Shown: piece by piece, positions 1 to 6,651 of the stretch | Numbering within the stretch: position 1 is the first letter of the stretch | Layout of the letters: every line of letters starts with the position of its first letter | From: JAFLCL01 sp964502175 | GTDB lineage: Bacteria > Myxococcota_A > Polyangia > Polyangiales > Sandaracinaceae | NCBI GenBank assembly: GCA_964502175.1 | Contig: CAZCVE010000001.1 | Span: 264,121 to 328,120, forward strand | Direction: 5' to 3' | DNA length: 64,000 nt | Position numbers and translations under genes: made by a program | Notes under the pieces: model-generated | Databases searched by the model: none | Told to the model about the DNA's origin: nothing | The model's input: the letters and a program-made list of their open reading frames with translations, nothing else

Positions 1-137
1 ACGAAGACGCGACGCGCAGCCGAGAGAACGCCGATCGCGAGCTGCGCGTGCGCATGGCGAGGGAACGCGAGGACGCGAAAGAGCAGATGGCCGCGATTCT
101 GGATCGACTTCGGCGCGCCCGCGTCGGGGCGCCGTGA
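1..137 (+). CDS. C-terminal end of an unidentified protein (partial)
   Basis: The gene enters from the left edge, so only about 44 C-terminal codons are present, read from base 3 to a TGA at 135-137. The visible residues are dominated by Arg, Glu, Asp and Ala with regularly spaced Leu and Met. This pattern suits a charged helix or coiled-coil tail. The family cannot be identified from this fragment. It is convergent with the dehydrogenase gene ending at 158. Confidence 0.5.
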   Translation, partial: EDATRSRENADRELRVRMAREREDAKEQMAAILDRLRRARVGAP

Positions 138-157
138 CGGGCTGAGCGCGGGAGCGA

Positions 158-1039
158 TCACGCCGTCGCGGTCGCGGTGGTGTTCGACGACGCGAGGCGC
201 GGCGCTGCGTTGAGGCCCGAGACGCGACGGAACGCCCAGTCGGTGAGCCACGTCGGGAGGAGGCGCATCACCCACGGGCCCATCGCGTTGTAGAACGGCG
301 CGACGTAGCGGGCGCGCGGCCAGCGAGACGTCGATGCGTGCTCGATCGCGCGGGCCACGCTCGCGGGACCGACGGCGAGGCGCGCGAGGGACTCATCGGC
401 GCTGGCGCCGACCTGGAGCGACGCGGCGTACGGCGAGTCGTCGCGCACGTACTTCCTGAGGAGGCTCATCGTGGTCGAGGTGAACTCGGTCTTGATGTAG
501 CCGGGCTCGATCGTGGACACGCGGATGCCGAACTGGTGGAGCTCCATGCGGAGCGCCGTGGTGAGCGCCTCGAGGGCGAACTTCGTCGCGTGATAGACGC
601 CGCCGAGCGGGAAGACCATGCGGCCGCCGACGCTCGAGACGTTGATGACGCGCCCCGAGCCGCGCTTGCGCATCGCGGGGACGAAGGCGCGCGTGACCGC
701 GAGAAGACCGAAGACGTTCGTGTCGAACTGCGCGCGCACGTCGGCGTCCGACAGCTCTTCGACGGGTCCGAAGAGGCCGTAGCCCGCATTGTTCACGAGC
801 ACGTCGAGGCCGTGGCCCTTCGTGATGCGGTCCACCTCGAGCTTGGCCGCGTCGATCGAGGGCTGGCTCGTGACGTCGAGCGCGATCGCCGAGAGGCCCG
901 CGCTCTTCAGCTCGGCGAGCGCCTTCTCGTTCCTGCCCGTGGCGATCACCTGGTGGCCGGCGGCGTGGAGGTGAAGGGCGGTTGCCTTGCCGATGCCTGC
1001 GGTCGCGCCGGTGACGAGGATGATCTTCTTTGCGCTCAT
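158..1039 (-). CDS. SDR-family short-chain dehydrogenase/reductase
   Basis: A 293-residue NAD(P)-dependent oxidoreductase of the classical short-chain dehydrogenase type. The N-terminus carries the Rossmann cofactor motif TGATAGIG (residues about 10-17). NNAG follows near residue 90, then a catalytic Ser (NVSSVGG) and the YHATK active-site motif. The length is slightly above the classical 250 residues because of a C-terminal extension. I chose the ATG at 1039 because it lies directly before the Rossmann strand and has an AAGGAG ribosome site 8 bases upstream; the longer reading frame only adds low-complexity sequence. The gene lies downstream of, and in the same direction as, the TetR gene. 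An operator-like palindrome about 100 bases before the start is shared with that regulator. The substrate cannot be told from sequence. Confidence 0.93.
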   Translation of the reverse strand: MSAKKIILVTGATAGIGKATALHLHAAGHQVIATGRNEKALAELKSAGLSAIALDVTSQPSIDAAKLEVDRITKGHGLDVLVNNAGYGLFGPVEELSDADVRAQFDTNVFGLLAVTRAFVPAMRKRGSGRVINVSSVGGRMVFPLGGVYHATKFALEALTTALRMELHQFGIRVSTIEPGYIKTEFTSTTMSLLRKYVRDDSPYAASLQVGASADESLARLAVGPASVARAIEHASTSRWPRARYVAPFYNAMGPWVMRLLPTWLTDWAFRRVSGLNAAPRLASSNTTATATA

Positions 1040-1137
1040 GACTGGGGTCTCCTTCGGGTCTTCTTGGGGACGATCGGTGGATGGGTGGGGATGGACGAGG
1101 GCGAAGTGGGGATGGAACGGGGACAGAATCACGTGAG

Positions 1138-1157
1138 GGGATGAACGTTCATTCCGT
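1138..1157. promoter_or_regulatory. Putative TetR operator upstream of the SDR gene
   Basis: An 18-base near-perfect palindrome, GGGATGAACGTTCATTCC at 1138-1155, with a perfect TGAACGTTCA core. The 14-mer AACGTTCATTCCGT (1144-1157) recurs exactly at 1939-1952 in front of the neighbouring TetR gene. TetR proteins typically bind such palindromes and repress their own gene and an adjacent enzyme gene, so this is the probable repressor site for the dehydrogenase. Binding itself is inferred. Confidence 0.6.
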
Positions 1158-1270
1158 GCGAGCACGAGCGATGACGCGTCGCCGAGCGCAGCGCCAGGCG
1201 GGCGAGCGGGGTTGGGGCCCCGCGCGCAGCACGCGCTGCGGCGCGTGGAGCGGGAGGGGCCCCGCAGGGG

Positions 1271-1290
1271 GAGGGTCCGCATGGACCCTC
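1271..1290 (-). terminator. Hairpin after the TetR gene
   Basis: A perfect 8-bp stem GAGGGTCC/GGACCCTC with a GCAT loop starts 8 bases past the TetR stop codon. No T-run follows on the minus strand, so factor-independent termination is uncertain. It may instead separate or stabilise the TetR and dehydrogenase messages. Confidence 0.35.
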
Positions 1291-1297
1291 GGGAAAA

Positions 1298-1912
1298 TCA
1301 GCGGCGGATCGCCTCCCAGAGGCACTGCTCGACGGGGACGAGGGTCTTGTCGTTCAGCTCGAGGCGGGACTCGGTCCAGCCGCGGAGCACGCCGAGGAAG
1401 ACGCCCCAGACCACGGCGATGAGCACCTGCACCGGCAGATCCTTCAGCGCTTCGGCCTGGATCCCGGAGTGAATGGCCGCCTCGATCATCGTGTTGCCGT
1501 GCTCTTCGAGGTGGCGGCTCGCGTCGTCGAGGTAGGCCTGGTGATGGTGGAGCTCCATGAACCGAACGGAGAGCGGGTGCTGCTTGGCGTAGGCCGCCAT
1601 GCGCATGAAGAACACGCGGAACTGCTCGCGGTGGGGCTTCTCGAACGGGAACTCGGCGAGCAGCGCGTCGAGCATCTGCCGCTTCTCGTTCTGGTACACG
1701 GCGTTGACGAGCGCTTCTTTGCCGTCGAAGTAGCGGTAGATGGTGCCCGCGCCGACCTTCGCCTTCTCGGCCACGAGGGGGACCGCCGTGCCGTGGAAGC
1801 CCCGCTCCGCGAAGAGCTCGAGCGCCGCGGCGAGGATGGCCTCGCGCTTCTCGCTGCCGGCCTCTCGGTCGGTCTCGTGGGCTCGGTCGTGGCGGGGTGC
1901 GGCGGGGCTCAT
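1298..1912 (-). CDS. TetR/AcrR-family transcriptional repressor
   Basis: A 204-residue regulator. The N-terminal helix-turn-helix is typical of TetR: a helix with AILAAALELFAERGF, a turn with GTAV, then a recognition helix with GAGTIYRYFDGKEALV. The remaining 140 residues form the variable helical ligand domain. I start it at the ATG at 1912, which gives the usual short charged N-terminus. Two earlier in-frame starts (including 1957) would run through the palindrome at 1935-1952. It is transcribed toward the short-chain dehydrogenase, and both genes have the same operator-like word upstream. This suggests autoregulation and control of the enzyme by a small ligand. The ligand is unknown. Confidence 0.9.
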   Translation of the reverse strand: MSPAAPRHDRAHETDREAGSEKREAILAAALELFAERGFHGTAVPLVAEKAKVGAGTIYRYFDGKEALVNAVYQNEKRQMLDALLAEFPFEKPHREQFRVFFMRMAAYAKQHPLSVRFMELHHHQAYLDDASRHLEEHGNTMIEAAIHSGIQAEALKDLPVQVLIAVVWGVFLGVLRGWTESRLELNDKTLVPVEQCLWEAIRR

Positions 1913-1934
1913 GGTCGGTTCGTTCGGGTCACGG

Positions 1935-1952
1935 ACGGAACGTTCATTCCGT
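1935..1952. promoter_or_regulatory. Putative TetR autoregulatory operator
   Basis: The palindrome ACGGAA-CGTTCA-TTCCGT lies 22 bases before the chosen TetR start. Its right part, AACGTTCATTCCGT, is identical to the site before the dehydrogenase gene. The position suits repression of the TetR promoter by its own product. Confidence 0.6.
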
Positions 1953-2078
1953 ATCATGGCACCCAAACGGCGCAAGGGTCACGTGTGTGAAGGAGTGCGA
2001 AGCCTCGAGCTCCGGAGATCGATCTCGGTGCGCGACGAAACCACTGCAGCCCCGCGACCACCGACGACGGAAATGACT

Positions 2079-2100
2079 GAGGCCGCATCGCTGCGGCCTC
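2079..2100 (-). terminator. Terminator hairpin of the receiver gene
   Basis: A perfect 9-bp stem GAGGCCGCA/TGCGGCCTC with a 4-base loop lies 35 bases downstream of the stop at 2135. On the minus strand it is followed by a weakly T-rich TCATTTCC. It is probably the terminator of the receiver gene and separates it from the TetR promoter. Confidence 0.6.
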
Positions 2101-2134
2101 GTGTCGAGTCACTGTCTCAGCTCGGCTCGGGCAG

Positions 2135-2590
2135 TCACTCAGCCGGACTGAGCGACGTCAGGTCGAGCAGATCGAAGAGCGCGTCGAGGTTGAACGGCTT
2201 CACGAGCAGGCCGAGGACTCCGGCGATGCTCGCAGACGCGCGCAGCTCGGGAGACTCGCTCGCCGTCATCAAGACGACCTGCGCGGCGGGGTGATCTTCG
2301 CGGATCTTGCGGGCGAGCTCGAGGCCGCCTTGTCCGGGGAGCGCCTCGCTCACGAGGACGAGACCGGCCTGCCACTGCGACATCAGCGTGAGCGCCGCGT
2401 CCGGCGAGCCCGTGGCGACGACGCGCGCGCCGCGCTCGGTGAGGGTGCGCGCGACACGCGTCTGCACCTCGGGATCGTGATCCACGACGACGACGTCACG
2501 CGCCGACACCTGCACTTCCGCGGTGGCCCGCGGCCCCTTGGGGGGCAGCGGCTGCGTCGGCGCGTCGTGGATTGCGGGGTCGTACTTCAT
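2135..2590 (-). CDS. Stand-alone receiver-domain protein with altered phospho-acceptor site
   Basis: A 151-residue protein with about 30 disordered N-terminal residues followed by one CheY-like receiver domain and no output domain. The acidic start VVVVDHDPEV, the Thr in VVLMTASES and the Lys in LLVKPFN are the expected receiver positions. However, the strand that normally ends in the phospho-accepting Asp reads LVLVSEALPG. There a Ser, followed by Glu, stands where Asp is expected. Receivers without this Asp usually work as phosphorylation-independent adaptors. I start at the ATG at 2590; the longer upstream reading frame is low-complexity antisense sequence. No kinase gene is adjacent. It might act as a scaffold, which is inference. 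Confidence 0.82.
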   Translation of the reverse strand: MKYDPAIHDAPTQPLPPKGPRATAEVQVSARDVVVVDHDPEVQTRVARTLTERGARVVATGSPDAALTLMSQWQAGLVLVSEALPGQGGLELARKIREDHPAAQVVLMTASESPELRASASIAGVLGLLVKPFNLDALFDLLDLTSLSPAE

Positions 2591-3149
2591 GAAAAACGGG
2601 CCTGACTTCTGCGGCGCGGTCGATGCTCTCGACGAGATCGAGACGACGGAACGGATCGATGTTGTTCCGAGCGCTGGCAACCGCGCTCGTAGCCTTGTCG
2701 TTCCTCCACGCGTCGTACCGACAGCGTCTCGGAACTCACGCCCCTCTTGTTGGCGACAGGGCCGAGTATGAGGGACCGATCCCCGACCCGCAATGCCCCG
2801 ACGTGACGATGACGTGGCCGTTTCGCGTCCAGCACGTCGTGCCATGCCCGGATGTCGCGATGGGCGGCGGTCGGCGCGGTGATGGTGATGTCGGCGTGCG
2901 ATGCGTCGACGCGGGCGCCCGATGACGTCGGACTGGACGCGCCCTACGCATGTCACTGAGACTGCTTCTTCGGCGTGTGGTGTGAGGACGGGATCGTGTG
3001 GGAGCAGCGCCATGCGCCCGTCTCCTGCTCGGCCGACCTCCGTGCGTTCTACTCGCCCGAGCGCGGCTCGGCGTACGCCCCGTCGAAGATCCGCGCTGCG
3101 ACTTCGGGTGAGGGGCGTGAGCGGCAGCGTGGTGTAGCCTCGGCGCTCG
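2591..3149. other. Intergenic region, no confident gene
   Basis: These 559 bases separate the divergent receiver and S55-type genes. Overlapping open frames exist on both strands (for example 2623-2925 plus), but third-position base use is mixed and none has a convincing ribosome site or recognisable domain. A TAGCCT word at 3135-3140, 9 bases before the ATG at 3150, resembles a -10 element and would make that transcript nearly leaderless. Confidence 0.5.
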
Positions 3150-5075
3150 ATGTCTTCGCGTCTTCGCACTCGGATGCTCGCGGTCGCCGCGGTCGTCGTC
3201 GCGCTCGCCCTGCCCTCGTTCTTGCCCGACGCCGCGATCCGTCGCGCGCTCGCGCAGGTGCGCACGCCGACGACGATGCCCGTGAGCGAGATCCAGCCCG
3301 GGATGCGCGGGTACGGGCTCACGGTGTTCCGCGGGACGCAGCCCGAGCGGTTCGAGGTGGAGGTCATCGACGTCCTCCATCAGTTCCGTCCCGATCAGGA
3401 TCTCGTCCTCATCCGCACCACGCACCCGATCCTGACGGACGCGACGACCGTGGGCGGCATGAGCGGGAGCCCGATCTTCTTGAACGATCGGCTGATCGGC
3501 GCGTACGCGTACGGCTGGCCGTTCGGGCGACATCCGGTCGCGGGCGTGACGCCGATCGAGAACATGATGCGCGAGCTGCGACGCACGCCGCGCGTGGGCT
3601 CGTTCCCCGGGGCGACGCCGCTCTCGCCGATCGGCTCGACGCGCGCAGACGCGACCGAACCTGCGCCCCGCGGGCCACGCCTCGCTGGACGCACGCTGCC
3701 TACGGGTGTCTCGCCTTACCTCGGGACTGCGCCGCGCCACGCGCTGAGCGCGTTCGACGAGCGGCCGCGTGAGCGCATCGCGCTACCCGACGGAACGACG
3801 CTCATGCCCGCGTCGACGCCGCTGCTCGTGGGCGGGCTCGAGGCCGACGTGCTCAGCCAGTGGCGCGCGCACCTCGAGCCCTACGGCATCGACGTGCTGC
3901 AGGCCGGTGGTGCAGGCACGCCGCCGGCCGCGGGCACACCCGCGCCGCAGTTCGTCGACGGAGGCGCGCTCGCCGTGACGCTCGCGCGCGGTGACGTCGC
4001 GAGCACCGTGGTCGGCACCGTGACGCACGTGGAGGGCAACCGACTCGTCGCGTTCGGACATCCGATGGTCGAGGCGGGCGAGACCGGCTTCCCCACGGCG
4101 GTCGCGCGCGTGCTGCACGTGCTCGCGAGCTTCCAGCGCTCGTTCAAGATCGCGGAGCCCGTCGCGCCGCTCGGCACGATGATCCAGGACCGTCAGGCTG
4201 CGATCGTGGTCGACACGACGATCGCGCCCGCGATGATCCCCGTGCACCTGCGCGTCACCGGCCTGCCGACCGAGCAGCGCACGGAGTGGAACTTCGAGGT
4301 CGCCAACCACCGCGCGATCACGCCGATGATCGTCGGCGGATCGATCCAGAGCGCGGTGAAGGCGATCGCCGCGGACAACGACTACGTGATGTTCGAGGCG
4401 CGCAGCCGCGTGGACATCGAGGGCATCGCCGCGCCGATCCTCCTCGTCGATCGGGGCTTCGCGTCCACGGGCGCGTCGAGCGCGAGCGCGCTCTCACACA
4501 TCCGCGCGTTCGACGCGATGGAGATCGCGTACTCGAACCCGTTCCGCGACGCGCGCGTGCGCAGCATCGACGTGGAGATCGCGCTCCGCTTCGCGCACGA
4601 CACGGCCGAGATCGTCGACGCGTCGGTCGACGCGACCGAGGTGAACCCCGGCGAGCCCGCGGAGGTTCGCGTGGTGCTGCGTCGCTGGTCGGGCGACGAA
4701 GAGGTGCGGCGCCTCAACGTGATGGTCCCCGAGAGCGCGGCCGGCCAGGCGATCCAGATCCTCATCCAGCCCGGCCCCGACGCCGAGATCGAGCGCCCCG
4801 AGCCGCGCAGCCTCGACGACATCCTCGAGGCGGTGCGCAACCGCTACGGCGCCACGGACCTCGTGCTCTCGACGCGCCTCCCCGGCCGCGGCGTGCGCAC
4901 GCCGGGACACGTCGCGCGCGCAGTCCCGATGTCGGTGCTCGACGCGATGCAGTCGACGACGGACTCGGATCGCATGCGCGCGTTCCAGACCCACGTGCGC
5001 CGCGCGTTCTCGACCGACCTCGTGCTGAGCGGCGCCGCGCGCATCGAGCTGACCGTGCGCCGCGTCGCGCGATGA
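3150..5075 (+). CDS. Exported SpoIVB/S55-type serine peptidase-like protein
   Basis: A 641-residue protein with an N-terminal signal segment (residues about 8-36, ending ALAQ). It contains the signature of the SpoIVB peptidase S55 family: the PGMRGYG-type entry near residue 50, then VGGMSGSPIF with the presumed catalytic Ser105. A later GHPM motif (VAFGHPMVEAG) also fits the family. The C-terminal half is a beta-rich region without recognised motifs. Known S55 members cleave signalling proteins across membranes. A periplasmic role is likely here, but the substrate is unknown. No clear ribosome site precedes the ATG. The stop overlaps the start of the alpha/beta hydrolase gene (ATGA), so the two are translationally coupled. 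Confidence 0.85.
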   Translation: MSSRLRTRMLAVAAVVVALALPSFLPDAAIRRALAQVRTPTTMPVSEIQPGMRGYGLTVFRGTQPERFEVEVIDVLHQFRPDQDLVLIRTTHPILTDATTVGGMSGSPIFLNDRLIGAYAYGWPFGRHPVAGVTPIENMMRELRRTPRVGSFPGATPLSPIGSTRADATEPAPRGPRLAGRTLPTGVSPYLGTAPRHALSAFDERPRERIALPDGTTLMPASTPLLVGGLEADVLSQWRAHLEPYGIDVLQAGGAGTPPAAGTPAPQFVDGGALAVTLARGDVASTVVGTVTHVEGNRLVAFGHPMVEAGETGFPTAVARVLHVLASFQRSFKIAEPVAPLGTMIQDRQAAIVVDTTIAPAMIPVHLRVTGLPTEQRTEWNFEVANHRAITPMIVGGSIQSAVKAIAADNDYVMFEARSRVDIEGIAAPILLVDRGFASTGASSASALSHIRAFDAMEIAYSNPFRDARVRSIDVEIALRFAHDTAEIVDASVDATEVNPGEPAEVRVVLRRWSGDEEVRRLNVMVPESAAGQAIQILIQPGPDAEIERPEPRSLDDILEAVRNRYGATDLVLSTRLPGRGVRTPGHVARAVPMSVLDAMQSTTDSDRMRAFQTHVRRAFSTDLVLSGAARIELTVRRVAR

Positions 5076-5911
5076 GCTCCACGCCCGTGACGACGCCGTT
5101 CACGCGGACACGCACGCTCGACGTGTTGGGCGTGAAGACGGCGGTCTTCGAGGCGGGGCCCGAGGGCGCGCCTCGGGTCGTGTTCCTTCACGGCAACCCG
5201 GACACGCACATCGTCTGGGACGCGGTCGTGTCGCGGCTCGCGTCTACGCATCGGTGCATCGCGCCCGATCTGCCGGACTTCGGGAGCTCGATCGCGCCGC
5301 CGGACTTCGACGTGTCGCTCGAGGGACAGTCGCGATGGGTGAGCGCGCTCTTCGACGCGCTCGATTTGGATCGCGCGCACCTCGTGGTGCACGACATCGG
5401 TGGGACGTTCGGCCTCGCGTTCGCGACCGAGCACGCGTCGCGGCTCCGCTCGCTCACGATCCTCAACGCCAACTTCTTCTCGGACTATCGGTGGCACTTC
5501 TGGGCGCGCATGTGGCGCACACCGTTGATCGGCGAGGTCGTGATGTTCGCGGGCAACGAGTGGCTCTTCGCGCGGGAGACGCGCAAGGGCTCGCCCGGGA
5601 TCACCGACGCCGAGGCGCGCCGCTCGTACCGAGAGTTCCACCCGCGGGCGCGGCGCATGGTGCTCCGCTTCTATCGATGGCTCGACTCCGAGAAGCTCAC
5701 GGGCTGGGACGCGCGCTTGATCGCTGCGACGTCGAGCACGCCGAAGCAGGTGCTGTGGGGCGACCTCGATCCGTACATGCCCGATCCGAAGACGGGTGAT
5801 CGCTACGGCGTCGCCGCCACGCACTTCGCAGACGCGGGGCACTGGCCGATGATCGATCGACCCGTGGACGTGGCAGACGCGATCGCGAAGCTCTCGACGA
5901 ACGGCAGCTGA
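5072..5911 (+). CDS. Alpha/beta hydrolase with Asp nucleophile (haloalkane dehalogenase-like)
   Basis: A 279-residue alpha/beta-hydrolase. HGNPDTHIVW near residue 40 gives the oxyanion-hole HGNP motif common in haloalkane dehalogenases. The nucleophile elbow reads VVHDIGGTFG with Asp108 where esterases have Ser. The acid lies near WGDLDPY and the catalytic His is in DAGHWPM. An Asp nucleophile places it with haloalkane dehalogenases and epoxide hydrolases. These cannot be told apart here; the HGNP motif slightly favours the dehalogenase-like branch. I start at the ATG at 5072, overlapping the previous stop by 4 bases. The coupling suggests co-expression with the S55-type protein, though a functional link is not evident. 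Confidence 0.85.
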   Translation: MSSTPVTTPFTRTRTLDVLGVKTAVFEAGPEGAPRVVFLHGNPDTHIVWDAVVSRLASTHRCIAPDLPDFGSSIAPPDFDVSLEGQSRWVSALFDALDLDRAHLVVHDIGGTFGLAFATEHASRLRSLTILNANFFSDYRWHFWARMWRTPLIGEVVMFAGNEWLFARETRKGSPGITDAEARRSYREFHPRARRMVLRFYRWLDSEKLTGWDARLIAATSSTPKQVLWGDLDPYMPDPKTGDRYGVAATHFADAGHWPMIDRPVDVADAIAKLSTNGS

Positions 5912-5959
5912 GCAGGCCGAGCGTTGGACTGATGTTGCTGTGCGTGGCATCAGGATCCG

Positions 5960-6253
5960 ATGACGCGGGTCAAGCGAAGCGGCGCGAAGGAGACGTTCTC
6001 GGTGTCGGTGTCGCCGGCGACCAAGCGCCTCCTCAAGCGCGCGGCCGAACGACGTTTCGGGGGAAACGTCTCGGCGCTCGTCGAGGCGATCGCGGTGGAA
6101 GCGGATCGCCGCGACGCGCTCGACTGGCTCGTCGAGAATTCGCCTCCTGTCTCGGACTCGGAGCTCGCCGCGTTCATCGCCGAGGCTCGCGGGCCCGCGC
6201 GCAAGCCCAAGACCCCCGCTCGTGAAGGCCGCCCGCGTCGACGTGCGGCGTGA
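5960..6253 (+). CDS. Putative antitoxin, ribbon-helix-helix-like (PIN toxin partner)
   Basis: A 97-residue basic protein. Residues 11-50 (TFSVSVSPATKRLLKRAAER and onward, then NVSALVEAIAVEA) have the strand-helix-helix pattern of ribbon-helix-helix DNA-binding antitoxins. The C-terminal tail, rich in Arg, Pro and Lys, would be the toxin-wrapping part. The stop overlaps the GTG start of the PIN gene by 4 bases (GTGA), the arrangement usual in type II toxin-antitoxin operons. Antitoxins of this type repress their own promoter when bound to toxin. The family assignment is by pattern and context. Confidence 0.72.
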   Translation: MTRVKRSGAKETFSVSVSPATKRLLKRAAERRFGGNVSALVEAIAVEADRRDALDWLVENSPPVSDSELAAFIAEARGPARKPKTPAREGRPRRRAA

Positions 6254-6645
6254 TCGTCGCGACGCTGGACACGGGCGCGCTCATCGGCATGGAGCGCGGA
6301 AAAACTCGAGCGGCGCAGCTCCAGCGCGGCGCACGTGAGGGGCACATCCGCCTGCGAACCATCACTCCGGGCGTGAGCGAGTGGTGGCGCGGGGCCAACG
6401 ATCGTCGTGACGCCATCGTGCGTGCGATCGCGATCGAGCCCTTCCCTCTCCACGTCGCCAAGGCGGCTGGCGAGGCGCTGGGGCGACTGGCCACCGAGCG
6501 CGATCGTGCACGTCTCGCCGTCGACGTGATGGTGGTCGCCTTCGCAGCGCTCGGTGGTGGCGCGCTCGTGTACACGAGCGACGTGGACGACCTCGAGCAG
6601 ATCGCGACTCAGTTCTTTCCTTCAGTGCGCGTCCTCGGGATCTGA
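6250..6645 (+). CDS. PIN-domain ribonuclease toxin (VapC-like)
   Basis: A 131-residue PIN-domain protein with the expected acidic residues: Asp in TLDTGALIG at the N-terminus, Glu in SEWWRG, and Asp residues in LAVDVMVV and YTSDVDDLEQ near the C-terminus. These bind metal in VapC RNases that cleave tRNA or rRNA. Translation starts at a GTG overlapping the antitoxin stop. Length and gene order (antitoxin first) match VapBC operons. The RNA target is unknown. The gene is convergent with the large lipoprotein gene, 6 bases away. Confidence 0.85.
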   Translation: MIVATLDTGALIGMERGKTRAAQLQRGAREGHIRLRTITPGVSEWWRGANDRRDAIVRAIAIEPFPLHVAKAAGEALGRLATERDRARLAVDVMVVAFAALGGGALVYTSDVDDLEQIATQFFPSVRVLGI

Positions 6646-6651
6646 CGACGA

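Noticed and set aside
2623..2925. Open frame of 100 codons in the 2.6-3.1 kb gap with a hydrophobic stretch
   Set aside because: Third-position base use is mixed, no ribosome site, no domain, and overlapping frames exist on the other strand; treated as intergenic.
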